NCBI GenBank assembly: GCA_024648785.1
Contig: JABYQB010000002.1
Span: forward strand, 1 to 64,000
Source of the DNA: Candidatus Westeberhardia cardiocondylae
GTDB taxonomy: Bacteria > Pseudomonadota > Gammaproteobacteria > Enterobacterales > Enterobacteriaceae
Reading direction: 5' to 3'
DNA: 64,000 nucleotides
Shown here: positions 20,428 through 30,733 of the stretch, one piece after another
Numbering within the stretch: position 1 is the first letter of the stretch
How the letters are laid out: each line of letters starts with the position of its first letter
The notes under the pieces: generated by a model
Database searches by the model: none
Seen by the model: only the letters and a program-made list of their open reading frames with translations
What the model was told of the DNA's origin: nothing
Made by a program: the position numbers and the translations under genes

Positions 20428-20559
20428 CACAAAAACAACTTCATTTATTTTAATAAATATTAAAAATTTAATTAAATCAATTATTAATAATATTAAAATA
20501 TGAAATTTTTAATGTTTTTGTTTGTATATTGTTGTACTGAAAAGTTTTTATATATTTTT

Positions 20560-21153
20560 TTAAAAATTTTCAGATAAATATTTAGATATATCTTCTTGAG
20601 TTTGTTTTATTCCTTTATCACCTTTTTTCCATTGTGCTGGACATACTTCACCATGTTTTTCATAATATTGAATAGCATCTATTATTCTAATAATGTCGTC
20701 AATATTTCTACCAAATTGTAAATCATTTATTGTTTCGTGACGTATTATTCCATGTTTATCTATTATAAAACTTGCTCTTAACGCTATTCCTTTTTCTGGA
20801 TGTTCAATTTCGTACATATTTATAATATTTTTTTTAATGTCTGAAATTATAGGATATTTAATTTTTCCTATTCCTCCTTTTTCCAATGGAAGTGAACGCC
20901 ATGTTTGATGTGAATATATAGAATCACAAGATATTCCAATAATTTTGGTTTGTCTTTTTTTCAATTTTTCATATTTTTTATTAAAAATTATTATTTCTGT
21001 TGGACATACAAAGGTAAAATTTAATGGCCAGAAAAAAATTATTGCATTTTTGTTTTTAATAAAGGTTTTTAAATTAAAGTTTTCAATGATTTCTCCATTT
21101 TTCATTATTGCTGGTGCAGTAAAATCTGGTGCTTTTTTTGTAACTAGTGTCAT
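20560..21153 (-). CDS. tsaA: 2-Cys peroxiredoxin, TsaA/AhpC family
   Basis: Thiol peroxidase reducing hydrogen peroxide and organic peroxides in the cytoplasm. The 197-residue thioredoxin fold has the peroxidatic cysteine C50 in FTFVCPTE and the resolving cysteine C171 in GEVCPAQW, so it is a typical 2-Cys enzyme. Features KGGIGKIKYP and the length match the TsaA branch (opening LVTKKAPDFTAPA) rather than E. coli AhpC itself; there is no ahpF beside it. Reduction probably relies on thioredoxin, whose reductase gene trxB lies at 62.2 kb. A clear AAGGA site precedes the start. Confidence 0.93.
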   Translation of the reverse strand: MTLVTKKAPDFTAPAIMKNGEIIENFNLKTFIKNKNAIIFFWPLNFTFVCPTEIIIFNKKYEKLKKRQTKIIGISCDSIYSHQTWRSLPLEKGGIGKIKYPIISDIKKNIINMYEIEHPEKGIALRASFIIDKHGIIRHETINDLQFGRNIDDIIRIIDAIQYYEKHGEVCPAQWKKGDKGIKQTQEDISKYLSENF

Positions 21154-21872
21154 AGTATTTTTTCCTTTATAATTTTTATTATCATATTTATAGTAATATA
21201 AACATATAGAAATTATTATCTATTAATTTAATTATTATATCAACTATTATCAGTATAATTTTATTATTAAAATTTTAATTTGTCATTTTAATATATATTA
21301 ACTATTTTATATATTATTTTGCAATATTTTATATTATTTAATATAATTAACTATATAATCATAAATTTTGGGTAATTTTCATTAAATATAAAATAGTATT
21401 GTTTATTTTTGTTTATATTTATTTATTATAAGTATGTAAGTTTATTAAATTCATTTATGTAAATATTAATATATTTTGATGTTTTTTATATATTTATTTT
21501 AGTTGAAAGTTTTTGTTTTAAATAATTCCAAAATTTTTAGTTTTTGGTTAATATTTTATTGAATTATATATTTAATTTAATTTTATAAATTTCAGAAATT
21601 TTATTATATATTTATTAAATATAATAAATTTTTATTTAAAATTGTGAAATGTTTATTTTTATATTTTAAAATTAAAATATTTTATTATTTTTAATATTTA
21701 CAGAATTTATAAATATATTAATTATTTAAAATAATTGATGTTGTTTTAAAATTTGTTTCATATTTATAATGTTTAAATTTTTAGTTTTTACAGAATAAAA
21801 ATTTTGTAATATTTTAACATATATAATTTTGTTTGAGTTTTAATGTTTAAATTTTTATAAGAATTGTTTAAT
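21154..21872. other. 0.7-kb divergent spacer
   Basis: Spacer between the divergently transcribed peroxiredoxin gene and glpK. In E. coli glpF lies immediately before glpK; no remnant of that channel gene is readable. The sequence is nearly pure A/T with no dyad or open frame that stands out. Promoters for both genes must lie here but cannot be told apart from background at this composition. Confidence 0.5.
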
Positions 21873-23402
21873 ATGATATTAAATATTAAAAATAAATATA
21901 TTGTTTCATTAGATCAAGGAACAAGTATTTCTCGTGCTATTATTTTTGATTATAATTCAAATATTGTTGGAATATCTAGAAAAGAAATTACTCAGATTTA
22001 CCCAAAACCAGGATGGGTGGAGCATGATCCAGTAGAAATTTGGAATACTCAATATTTTGTTTTTTTAGATGTTTTGAGAAAGACAGGAATTTGTATTAGT
22101 CAAATTTCTGGTATTGGTATTACTAATCAAAGGGAAACAATAATAGTATGGGATAAAAAGAGTGGAGAACCTATTTATAATGCTATTGTTTGGCAATGTA
22201 GGCGTACTGCTGATTTTTGTAAAATACTTAAATCCGATGATAAATTAGTAAAATATGTTAGAGAAATTACTGGTTTAGTAATTGATCCATATTTTTCTGG
22301 AACAAAAATAAAATGGGTTCTTGATTTTATTGAAGGGTCAAGAATTCGTGCTTTTAGAGGTGAATTATTATGTGGTACTGTTGATAGTTGGTTGATTTGG
22401 AATATGACAAATGGGAAATTGCATATAACTGATTATACTAACGCGTCTCGTACTATGTTGTTTAATATTCATACGTTACAATGGGATGATAGATTATTAA
22501 ATGTTTTAGGTATTCCTATATCTATGTTACCTATTGTTAAATCATCATCTGAAATATATGGAAATTTTAATGTTCATAATAAAGAATTATCTGTGTGTAT
22601 TCCAATTTCTGGTATTGCTGGTGATCAACAATCAGCTTTGTTTGGACAAAATTGTATTTCACCATGTGTGTCTAATATTAATTATGGTACAGGTTGTTTT
22701 TTATTAATAAATACAGGTGTTGTTATACAATCAAAATATGGTTTATTAACTACTATTTCTTGTGGTGTGAATGGTGAAATTAGTTATTCTTTAGAAGGTA
22801 CAGTATTTATTTGTGGTGCTATTATTCAGTGGCTTCGTGATGAGATGAAATTAATAAATAATGTTAATGATATAGAAAATTTTTCAAGAAAAGTTCATGA
22901 TACTCATGGTGTTTATGTTATTCCTGCGTTTTCAGGATTATCTTCACCGTTTTGGGATCCATATGTTCGTGGTTCTATTTTTGGAATTACTAGGGGTGTT
23001 AATGTATATCATATAATTAGAGCTTCATTGGAGTCTATTGCATTTCAAGTTAAATATATTATTGAAGCTATGAATATAGATTTTGGTAATGATATAAAAT
23101 GTCTTCGTGTATCAGGTGGAGCGATAGTAAGTGATTTTTTAATGCAGTGCCAATCAGATATTTTAAATATTTGTATTGAAAAAATTAAACTTCAAGAAGT
23201 GAGTGCGCTTGGTGTTGCTTATTTATCTGGATTATCCGTTGGATTTTGGAGTAGTATAGATGAAATACGTAATAATTCTTTAGTGGAAAGATATAATTTT
23301 TTCCCAAGTATTAAACGTATTCAGTATGAATATCATTATAATTGCTGGAAAAATGCAATGATTTGTACTAATTTATGGAAAAATATGAATTTAAAAAATT
23401 AA
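21873..23402 (+). CDS. glpK: Glycerol kinase
   Basis: Phosphorylates glycerol to glycerol 3-phosphate with ATP. About 509 residues (E. coli 502), colinear throughout: [13 protein letters not shown] near residue 9, the block around [39 protein letters not shown], catalytic Asp in [23 protein letters not shown], and the second FGGY signature region with [13 protein letters not shown]. The ATG at 21873 aligns with the family start; a TTG three codons up is also open. glpF before it and glpX after it are gone while fpr remains, as in the E. coli order glpF-glpK-glpX-fpr. Glycerol uptake would have to be by diffusion or another route. Confidence 0.96.
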   Translation: MILNIKNKYIVSLDQGTSISRAIIFDYNSNIVGISRKEITQIYPKPGWVEHDPVEIWNTQYFVFLDVLRKTGICISQISGIGITNQRETIIVWDKKSGEPIYNAIVWQCRRTADFCKILKSDDKLVKYVREITGLVIDPYFSGTKIKWVLDFIEGSRIRAFRGELLCGTVDSWLIWNMTNGKLHITDYTNASRTMLFNIHTLQWDDRLLNVLGIPISMLPIVKSSSEIYGNFNVHNKELSVCIPISGIAGDQQSALFGQNCISPCVSNINYGTGCFLLINTGVVIQSKYGLLTTISCGVNGEISYSLEGTVFICGAIIQWLRDEMKLINNVNDIENFSRKVHDTHGVYVIPAFSGLSSPFWDPYVRGSIFGITRGVNVYHIIRASLESIAFQVKYIIEAMNIDFGNDIKCLRVSGGAIVSDFLMQCQSDILNICIEKIKLQEVSALGVAYLSGLSVGFWSSIDEIRNNSLVERYNFFPSIKRIQYEYHYNCWKNAMICTNLWKNMNLKN

Positions 23403-23429
23403 TTATAATTTATTATAATAATTTTTTTT
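23402..23429 (+). terminator. Possible intrinsic terminator after glpK
   Basis: Directly after the glpK stop codon: ATTATAA, a four-base loop, TTATAAT, then AA and eight T. The stem is pure A-T, so it would be weak; dyads of this kind are common by chance in such AT-rich DNA. Confidence 0.3.
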
Positions 23430-23797
23430 AAAATTTTATTATTTTGTTTTCATATATATTTTATTGTGTTATATTTACGAATACTTGTGTAATTATTTTA
23501 AAATTAAGTTATGTATTAGTTTATTTGATTTTTATTAATATATATTAATTGTTATATTTACAATATTTTTAAATAGGTTTTTATTTAAAATATCTTAATA
23601 AATATGATTATTATATTTAATAAAAATTTTATATTTTTTGTTAATATATGTAAGTAATTTTGTATATTATTTATATTTAATTTTTTTAAAAAAATTTTTA
23701 TTTTTAATATGTCAATTTTTGAATTGGTTAATTTTATTAGTTGTAAAATTAATTATATTTTTAGTTTTTGTTAAAATATATAATTTTAGGAATTTTT
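23403..23797. other. Spacer between glpK and fpr
   Basis: Occupies the place of glpX in E. coli. Apart from the candidate terminator at its start I see no gene or remnant. A short T-rich open stretch near its end is a composition effect. Confidence 0.5.
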
Positions 23798-24541
23798 ATG
23801 GAAGATTGGGTTTTTGGTAAAATAGTTAATATTAAATATTGGAATGATTATTTATTTAGTATTATTATTTCTGCTAATGTTGATAGTTTTGTTGCTGGTC
23901 AATTTACTAAATTGGGTACGATAATTGATGGAAAAAAAATTTTACGTTCTTATTCTTATGTAAATTCTCCGCATGATGAATATTTGGAATTTTATCTTAT
24001 TAATGTACAAGGTGGAAAATTTAGTACTTATTTATATAATTCAAGTATTGGTGATAATATTATGATAAGAAAAAAACCATCTGGTTTTTTTGTTTTGAAT
24101 AATATTCCATCTTGTAAAAATTTATGGATGATTTCTACTGGTACTGCTATTGGTCCATATTTATCTATTTTGAAATATGGTGTTGGATTGGAGAGATTTG
24201 AAAATATTGTTTTAATACATGCAGTTCGTTTTTTTCGTGATCTTAGTTATTTGAATGATATGAAAATTTTATCTGAAACATATAAAAAAATAAAAATAAG
24301 AACTGTAGTAAGTAGAGAGAAAATTTCAGGATCTTTGTTTGGCCGTATACCAAATCTTATTTGTAGTGGTTTGTTAGAGTCTGAAATTGGTGTAGATTTA
24401 GATCGTGAAAATAGTCATGTTATGTTGTGTGGTAATCCAAATATGGTTAGTGATACGGTAATGTTACTTGAAGATGATCGAGGGATGAAAAAAAATTCTA
24501 AAAATAGATTGGGTAATATTACTATTGAAAGATATTGGTAA
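23798..24541 (+). CDS. fpr: Ferredoxin/flavodoxin-NADP reductase
   Basis: FAD enzyme that passes electrons between NADPH and ferredoxin or flavodoxin, supporting iron-sulfur and radical-SAM chemistry. The 247 residues open MEDWVFGKIV, as E. coli MADWVTGKV. FAD domain: FVAGQFTKLG and the FAD motif RSYSYVNSPH; NADP domain: STGTAIGPYLSIL, VVSREK, MLCGNPNMV, ending with an aromatic residue (RYW) as the family requires. The ATG at 23798 is chosen by homology; ten further codons upstream are open. It is the surviving downstream member of the glp block. Confidence 0.95.
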   Translation: MEDWVFGKIVNIKYWNDYLFSIIISANVDSFVAGQFTKLGTIIDGKKILRSYSYVNSPHDEYLEFYLINVQGGKFSTYLYNSSIGDNIMIRKKPSGFFVLNNIPSCKNLWMISTGTAIGPYLSILKYGVGLERFENIVLIHAVRFFRDLSYLNDMKILSETYKKIKIRTVVSREKISGSLFGRIPNLICSGLLESEIGVDLDRENSHVMLCGNPNMVSDTVMLLEDDRGMKKNSKNRLGNITIERYW

Positions 24542-24803
24542 ATTATATTTTTATATTTATTGATTATATTGTATAACAAATAAGATATGTATTTTTAGTT
24601 TTTTATTTAATTTTTAATTTATTTTTAAGTTATATAAATTTTATTTTTTGTTTTATATTTTTAGATTATTTTTAGTAAAATATATTAAGTAATATTTAAT
24701 TAAATATTTATAATATTTTACTTTTTTAATCTATTTTAAAATAAAAATTTTACAGTTATAAAATTTTAATTGTGTAAAAATTGTATTTTTTATAAATCTT
24801 GTA

Positions 24804-25139
24804 TTATAAGAGTGTTTTTATTGTACCTTTTGGTAGAATAGAAGCAATAAAATCTTTTTTAATAATTATTTCATTTTTTGTATTTAAAGATATGAAAATA
24901 TAATCATTTTTTTTTATTTTAATAACACGTCCAATTAATCCACCAGTAGTTATAATTTCATCTCCTTTATTTATGTTGTTTATTAATTTTTTGTGTGCCT
25001 TTGCCCTTTTTTGTTGTGGACGAAATATTACAAAGTAAAATATTAAACTAAAAAGTATTAAAATAATAATAAAAGATATGGGACTTTCTTGATATGTAGT
25101 GTTATTTGCATTAGCAATAGAATTTGGTATAATAGACAT
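24804..25139 (-). CDS. yajC: Sec translocon accessory protein YajC
   Basis: Small inner-membrane protein associated with SecDF-YidC in protein export. The 111 residues match E. coli YajC: one transmembrane helix (residues about 20-40) then FRPQQKRAKAHKKL, GDEIITTGGLIGRV and SILPKGTIK. AAGGA precedes the start. In E. coli secD and secF follow directly; here the next gene downstream is fpr on the other strand after 262 bases, so SecDF is gone from this location and YajC is left without its usual partners. Confidence 0.93.
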   Translation of the reverse strand: MSIIPNSIANANNTTYQESPISFIIILILFSLIFYFVIFRPQQKRAKAHKKLINNINKGDEIITTGGLIGRVIKIKKNDYIFISLNTKNEIIIKKDFIASILPKGTIKTLL

Positions 25140-25318
25140 TGGAAATATTCCTTTATAAATTTTAGTTTTAAGTTAATTAATTATATAATTAATATGTTTT
25201 TATGTGTATGTTATCATATTGTTAGTGTTATTGTTTAATTTAGTTATATTATTTAATATACAAAATTTTTATATATTAAAATATTTTAATTTTTTAGTTA
25301 TTTTAATATTGTTATTAA

Positions 25319-26077
25319 TTATTTTTTTAAATTTTTTGCAATATTTAAGAATGTTGATGAATGTATCGATGCATTTCCAATTAAAACACCATTAATGTTT
25401 GGTATTTTTAAAAAATCTATTGCGTTTGTTTCATTTATTGATCCTCCGTATAATATTGAAATAGTTGTAGAAATATTTTTATTTTTTTTATTAAGATAAG
25501 AGCGAATTTTATTGATTATTTTTTCAACTTTTTGTATTAAAGGTGTTTTTCCAGTACCAATTGACCAAATAGGTTCATAAGCAATAATTGTATTTTTTAA
25601 TGATGATATTCCTAATGCATCAATTATGGTATTTATTTGTTTTTCACATATTTTTTGTGTTTTATTATTTTGATGTTCTATTACATTTTCACCTATACAT
25701 AATATAGGAATTAATTTTGATTCTTTTGATAAGGAAAATTTTTTAATAATGTGTTTGTTATTTTCATTATGATTAATTTTTCTTTCTGAATGTCCAATAA
25801 AGACATATTTTACCCCTATATCTTGTAACATTTTGGCGGAAATTTCTCCTGTGAACGGACCTGATGAATGAATATCAACATTTTGTGCTCCTAAATAGAA
25901 GTTTGGGATTTTGGATAAATATTTATTTACTAAATCTAAGTATACAAATGGTGGTGTAATAATAATTTTATATTGTGAGTTAATATTAATTTTATTTTGT
26001 AATTTGGAAAAAAAATTATGAATCATATTTTTATTTCCATATAGTTTCCAATTTCCTATTATAAATGAATATTTCAT
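25319..26077 (-). CDS. tpiA: Triosephosphate isomerase
   Basis: Interconverts dihydroxyacetone phosphate and glyceraldehyde 3-phosphate in glycolysis. The 252-residue TIM barrel has the catalytic lysine in GNWKLYG, catalytic histidine in FIGHSERK, catalytic glutamate in AYEPIWSIGTG with the flexible loop, and the phosphate-binding YGGSINE and LIGNAS segments. The gene has no conserved operon partner here. With glpK it could channel glycerol 3-phosphate into central metabolism only if a dehydrogenase exists elsewhere. Confidence 0.96.
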   Translation of the reverse strand: MKYSFIIGNWKLYGNKNMIHNFFSKLQNKININSQYKIIITPPFVYLDLVNKYLSKIPNFYLGAQNVDIHSSGPFTGEISAKMLQDIGVKYVFIGHSERKINHNENNKHIIKKFSLSKESKLIPILCIGENVIEHQNNKTQKICEKQINTIIDALGISSLKNTIIAYEPIWSIGTGKTPLIQKVEKIINKIRSYLNKKNKNISTTISILYGGSINETNAIDFLKIPNINGVLIGNASIHSSTFLNIAKNLKK

Positions 26078-26435
26078 TTTATTTCTTATAATATTTTTAA
26101 TTAAAAATAGTTAGATTTGTTTTTAGTTTTTATAAATTTGTTTTATGTTTTATAAAAAATTAATTGTATTTTTTATAAAAAATTTAATAACTTTATTTCT
26201 AAAATATATTTTTTCAATGTATTTATTTGATTAATTATATGATATTTTATTATTAAATTATTTATTGTGCAATAAAAATATAGTGAAAATTATTTTTCAT
26301 TAGTATTTATATAATGTTAAAATAGTTTAATAAAATTATATAGATAAATTAAATATTTTTTTAAAATTATTATTTTTTAATTTATTTAATTTGATAATTA
26401 GTTTATTGAATAATACAAATATATTATTTAGTATA
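26078..26435. other. Spacer between tpiA and nusB
   Basis: Divergent spacer of about 360 bases. A/T-rich with no readable gene, RNA or clear dyad. Confidence 0.5.
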
Positions 26436-26882
26436 ATGTTAAAAAAAAATTGTTTTAATAAAGAAAAGTCAATTATTCGAAGGCATACTCGTATGCATGT
26501 TGTACAATTTTTGTATGCTTGGCAAATATCTCATAATAAAATTACAGAAGTTGATATAGAATTTTTAATTTCATTAAATAAACAAAATGTTGATATTGTG
26601 TATTTTCGTAAATTGTATTTTGGTTCAATAATGTATATTGAAATATTAGATAAATTGATTTTTCCTTATACTACACGATCATTGTATGAAGTTGGTTATG
26701 TAGAACGGTCTATTTTGTGTTTGGCTTTATTTGAATTTGTATATCAGAAAAATGTTCCTTATAAGGTAATAATTAATGAAGCTATTGAATTGAGTAAAAT
26801 ATTTGGATCTCAAAAAAGTTATAAATTTACAAATAAAATTTTGGATAAAATTGGTATTAATATTAGGCCAAATAAAAAGTAA
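26436..26882 (+). CDS. nusB: Transcription antitermination factor NusB
   Basis: Binds boxA RNA with NusE (S10) in rRNA antitermination complexes. The all-helical protein shows an Arg-rich start (RRHTRMHVVQFLYAWQ), VDIVYFRKLYFGS, and the conserved C-terminal block VPYKVIINEAIELSKIFGSQKSYKFTNKILDKI ending IRPNKK as in E. coli. I choose the ATG at 26436 (148 residues; E. coli 139); another 15 open codons lie upstream with no homology. ribH, which precedes it in E. coli, and thiL, which follows, are absent. Confidence 0.93.
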   Translation: MLKKNCFNKEKSIIRRHTRMHVVQFLYAWQISHNKITEVDIEFLISLNKQNVDIVYFRKLYFGSIMYIEILDKLIFPYTTRSLYEVGYVERSILCLALFEFVYQKNVPYKVIINEAIELSKIFGSQKSYKFTNKILDKIGINIRPNKK

Positions 26883-27114
26883 TGTAAAAAATTTATTTTA
26901 TTTTTAATAATTTATGTTGTTAAAAATTTAATATTTAAATTTTGTAAATTATTTATATATATTTATTATATTTTAAAATTATGAATTTATTTATATTTTT
27001 TAAATTAAGATTTCTTGTAAGATATTTTGTAGTATGTTATTTTTGGTATTTGTTTATTTAATTTGATGAAATTTGTTTAATTTATTTTGTATTATTTTAA
27101 TTTTGGTATTAATA

Positions 27115-28590
27115 ATGAAATTAATTATTAAATTTTTTTCAGAAATAACTATTAAAAGTTCTTCTGTTAGAATTAGTTTTATAAAAATTTTGTTTAATAA
27201 TATTTGTAAAGTTTTGAAAAAATATGACAAATTAGTAAGAATTTATTATTTTTGGGATTATATTGAAGTTTTACTAAAAAAACATGATGATAATGAGTAT
27301 AAAAATATTTTATCTGTTTTGATTAACATTCCTGGAATTCAGACTATTTTAAGAATTAAAGAACATACTTGGGAAAATATTTCTGATATATATAAAAAAG
27401 TTTTTAATTTGTATCGTAATTTTTTAATTGGAAAAACTTTTTGTGTTCGTGTTAAGCGTAAGGGTAAACATAATTTTACTTCTCAAGATATTGAAAAATA
27501 TATTGGTTTTTGCTTGAATAGAGATATACCAGGTACTAGTGTTAATTTAACTAAACCTGAATATTTAGTATTATTGCAAATTATTGATAATAAATTAATT
27601 TTAATTTTAGATGAAATAAGAGGTTTAGGTGGGTTTCCTATTGGTACGCAACAGAGTGTTTTATCGTTAATTTCTGGTGGTTTTGACTCTGCTGTTGCAA
27701 GTTATATGTTAATTAAGAGAGGTTGCCGTGTAAATTATTGTTTTTTTAATTTTAGTGGTCATGATAATGAATATTATGTTCGTAAGATTGTTTATCATTT
27801 ATGGAATACTTTTGGTGTTTCGCATTCTGTTTTTTTTATATCGTTAAATTTTGTTTCTGTTATAGATATGATGTTACAAAATATTAGTGATAGTCAAATT
27901 GGTATTGTTTTAAAACGTATGATGATAAGAACAGCATCAATTCTTGCAAAGAAGTATAATATTTTATCATTATTAACTGGTGAAGTATTAGGTCAAGTGT
28001 CTAGTCAAACAATGACTAATTTGAATATAATTAATAGAGTTTCTGATTCTCTTGTTTTGAGGCCATTAATTACTTATAGTAAAGATGATATAATTAATAT
28101 ATCTAGGAAAATTGGTACTGAAAAGTATTCCAAAAAAGTTCCTGAATATTGTGGTTTGTTATATAAAAAACCCACAGTGCATGCAATAGAAAATATTGTT
28201 CTTAAAGAAGAAAACAAGTTTGATTTTTCTATATTATTACATGATGTAATAAGAAAGGCAAAAATATTTGATGTTTGTGTTATTGGAAAAAAATTGAAAT
28301 ACGAAAATAGTAATAATATTGAAGTTACAAGTATTATTGGTAATAATGATGTAATATTAGATATTAGACCATTAGATAGAATGAAAAATAAAATTTTGTT
28401 TAATAATAAAAATTTAGTTGATATTAAAGTTATTCCGTTTCATAATTTAATTAGTCAGTTCAAAAAATTAGATCAAAGTAAAATATATTTGTTGTATTGT
28501 GATTATGGTTTTATTAGTAAAATACATGCTAATTGTTTGTATAAAAAGGGATTTAGAAATATTAAAATTTATCGTCCTTTTCTTGACTAA
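27115..28590 (+). CDS. thiI: tRNA 4-thiouridine synthase / sulfurtransferase ThiI
   Basis: Makes 4-thiouridine at tRNA position 8 and in many bacteria feeds sulfur to thiazole synthesis. Domains in order: ferredoxin-like N terminus (KLIIKFFSEITIKSSSVR), THUMP (GKTFCVRVKRKGKHNF), PP-loop ATPase (SLISGGFDSAVASYM), TGEVLGQVSSQT, CGLLYKKPTV with the conserved Cys, and a C-terminal rhodanese domain with the persulfide cysteine in LLYCDYGFIS near residue 462. The ATG at 27115 matches E. coli MKFIIKLFPEITIK; 14 codons upstream are open. It is complete, notable in so reduced a genome. Confidence 0.95.
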   Translation: MKLIIKFFSEITIKSSSVRISFIKILFNNICKVLKKYDKLVRIYYFWDYIEVLLKKHDDNEYKNILSVLINIPGIQTILRIKEHTWENISDIYKKVFNLYRNFLIGKTFCVRVKRKGKHNFTSQDIEKYIGFCLNRDIPGTSVNLTKPEYLVLLQIIDNKLILILDEIRGLGGFPIGTQQSVLSLISGGFDSAVASYMLIKRGCRVNYCFFNFSGHDNEYYVRKIVYHLWNTFGVSHSVFFISLNFVSVIDMMLQNISDSQIGIVLKRMMIRTASILAKKYNILSLLTGEVLGQVSSQTMTNLNIINRVSDSLVLRPLITYSKDDIINISRKIGTEKYSKKVPEYCGLLYKKPTVHAIENIVLKEENKFDFSILLHDVIRKAKIFDVCVIGKKLKYENSNNIEVTSIIGNNDVILDIRPLDRMKNKILFNNKNLVDIKVIPFHNLISQFKKLDQSKIYLLYCDYGFISKIHANCLYKKGFRNIKIYRPFLD

Positions 28591-28857
28591 GAAATTATTT
28601 TAAATTTATTTAAAATTTTTTTTTATTTTAGTTATATTATTAATTTTGTTAAATAAAGTATTTTATATATTTAATTTTTTATATGTTTGTTTTTATGTTT
28701 TGTTTATTATTATTTTATAATTAAATAATATTGATTTTAAAGATTAGTATTTTTTTTACAATTATTTACATTATTTAAATAATAATTTATTTAAATTATC
28801 ATTGAAAATGTAAATATTTAAAATAAAAATTTTATTTAATGAATTTGTGATATTTTT

Positions 28858-29714
28858 TTATTTTTTAAAATCTATTGATATCATAAAATTAAATAACATT
28901 ATTGATATAATAGATAGTATGAAATTTTTTTTTGCCCATTCTTTTTCTTTTGTTTTTGTTATTTTCTTTAAAGATGTTTTTAACCAAAATATATTTATTA
29001 TAGTTGTTATAATTAGATATATATATCCTGTATATCCAATTATTTTTAATATGGATGTTAATATTATATAAATAAATATACAATTTGATATGTATTTTTT
29101 TGTTTTAATAAATCCAATTTTTTTTACTAATGTTGGTATAATAGTTTTTTCGTAATCTTTGTATCTGAATATTAAAATGGAATATGAATGAGATATTTGC
29201 CAAAAAATAAAAATTAAAAATAATATGCAAGATATTTCATCAATTTTGTTTATAACACTGCAATATCCAACAGTTGGAGGAATTGATCCTGATATACTTC
29301 CTATAATTATTGAATTATGAGATAATCTTTTCATATATAAGCTGTATATTATAGTATAAGTTATAAATCCTATACTTACTAAACATATTATTAATATATT
29401 AGATATTGTGAATAGTAATATGAAACCAACGGTGGCAAGTATAATTGCGTAAATTAAGCTTTTTTTTTTGTTATTAATTTTTTTATTAGAATTCTATTTT
29501 TTGTTCTTTCCATTTTTTTATCTATATCTATATCAATGTAATTGTTAAAAATGCAACTTGATGCAATTATTAGAAACATTGTTATTGATATATTAAATAA
29601 TTTATAATAATCAATATTATTTTTTGATGCAAATAAAAATCCGCTTATTAAAGAGATTAAATTTGCTATAACAATACGAGGTTTAAATAATTTTATATAA
29701 TTAAGTATTATCAT
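28858..29714 (-). CDS. cyoE: Protoheme IX farnesyltransferase, frame broken at an A10 run
   Basis: Membrane prenyltransferase converting heme B to heme O for the cytochrome bo3 oxidase. The N-terminal part (MIILNYIKLFKPRIVIANL ... NNYIDIDIDKKMERTKNR) holds the catalytic Asp-rich motif and stops at 29454. The C-terminal part (SHNSIIIGSISGSIPPTVGY ... FRYKDYEK) starts at 29334 in the next frame. Between them the downstream frame reads SLIYAIILATVGF ... YSLYMKRLS, colinear with E. coli SLVYATLLGIAGF ... YSLYMKRHS. The break is a run of ten A on the coding strand (29460-29469); one more A gives 285 residues (E. coli 296). Last gene of the cyo operon, one base after cyoD. Confidence 0.85.
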
Positions 29715-29715
29715 T

Positions 29716-30057
29716 TTATGGCATGAGATTTTTATGTAAATGGTCAATAATCCATAAAGAACCAGTTGTTAAAATTATAACAATTAGTGTTGTAAAAATT
29801 ATTGATATAATATTAAATATTTTTGTACTTTTTGATGAAATTTTAAAATATATTAGATACATAAATTGTATGATAATTTGTATTATAGATATAAATACAA
29901 TAAATATTGTTAGTATTTTTTTATTAAAAAATTCTTTTAAATTTATTAAAATAAATGTTAATAATGTTAACATTATACATATTAAGAATATTTTTATTAA
30001 ATGTAATTCTTTTGATTTACAAGAAAATATTACATGATTTTTTTTTTTTAAATTCAT
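29716..30057 (-). CDS. cyoD: Cytochrome bo3 ubiquinol oxidase subunit IV
   Basis: Small membrane subunit that stabilises the bo3 oxidase. The 113 residues (E. coli 109) contain three hydrophobic helices and the conserved ending GSLWIIDHLHKNLM corresponding to GSIWIMWNLNYNMM. It is much less conserved than cyoB or cyoC and is identified by size, helix layout and its place between cyoC and cyoE. Confidence 0.9.
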   Translation of the reverse strand: MNLKKKNHVIFSCKSKELHLIKIFLICIMLTLLTFILINLKEFFNKKILTIFIVFISIIQIIIQFMYLIYFKISSKSTKIFNIISIIFTTLIVIILTTGSLWIIDHLHKNLMP

Positions 30058-30079
30058 AGATATTATTAATATTTTAAAT

Positions 30080-30685
30080 TTAATTTATTAAATAAACTAT
30101 TGTTATTAAAATAATCCATATTATGTCAAGAAAATGCCAAAATAACCCTAGGCATTGTAATCTAATTTTGTTATGTGATGTTAATCCATAATAATATATT
30201 AAAATTACCATTATTGAAATCCATAATATTCCTGATATAACATGAATATTATGGATTCCTAATAAAACAAAAAATGATGAAAGAAAAGAACTACAGCTTG
30301 GTCCGTATCCTTGTTGTATTAGATTGTAAAATTCTTGTAACTCCATGTATACGAAGAATAAACCAAAAATTATTGTTAATATTAACCAAATATTGGTTTT
30401 TGTAATTTTATTATATGTACTGTAAATAAATGCTTTACTATATGTAACACTACTTGTTAATAAACATAATGTTTCTATAAAAACATATGTAATTTTGAAA
30501 ATATCTTTTACTGTTGGGCCATTGAATGTTTTGTTTACTAATGTCATATATACAATGAATAATACAGCAAACATAATAAAATCGCTCATTAAATAAATCC
30601 AAAAACCTAATATTTTAATGTTTTTAATATTTTGGTTATTAATTTCATATTTAATTTTTTTATTATTTGATATGATGTTGATCAT
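30080..30685 (-). CDS. cyoC: Cytochrome bo3 ubiquinol oxidase subunit III
   Basis: Membrane subunit III of the heme-copper quinol oxidase. The 201 residues (E. coli 204) show five hydrophobic helices, starting with LGFWIYLMSDFIMFAVLF, then GPTVKDIF, FVYMELQEFYNLI, GYGPSCSSFLSSFFVLLGIHNIHVISGILW, and a final WHFLDIIWI with the conserved His. Located 22 bases before cyoD and 48 bases after cyoB in the operon. Confidence 0.95.
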   Translation of the reverse strand: MINIISNNKKIKYEINNQNIKNIKILGFWIYLMSDFIMFAVLFIVYMTLVNKTFNGPTVKDIFKITYVFIETLCLLTSSVTYSKAFIYSTYNKITKTNIWLILTIIFGLFFVYMELQEFYNLIQQGYGPSCSSFLSSFFVLLGIHNIHVISGILWISIMVILIYYYGLTSHNKIRLQCLGLFWHFLDIIWIILITIVYLIN

Positions 30686-30733
30686 TAAAATTTTACTCAG
30701 TATTTATTGTTATTTCGGTATTATTTTAACAAA

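Larger units (their letters stand above)
20170..20559. other. Spacer between ligA and the peroxiredoxin gene
   Basis: Intergenic. It holds copy 2 of the 31-base repeat (20250-20280) and a perfect DnaA-box consensus at 20419-20427. In E. coli zipA precedes ligA; nothing like it is readable here. Confidence 0.6.

Noticed and set aside
20170-20559. Replication origin at the DnaA box
   Set aside because: Only one box, no dnaA or gidA nearby, and the strand asymmetry has the same sign on both sides.
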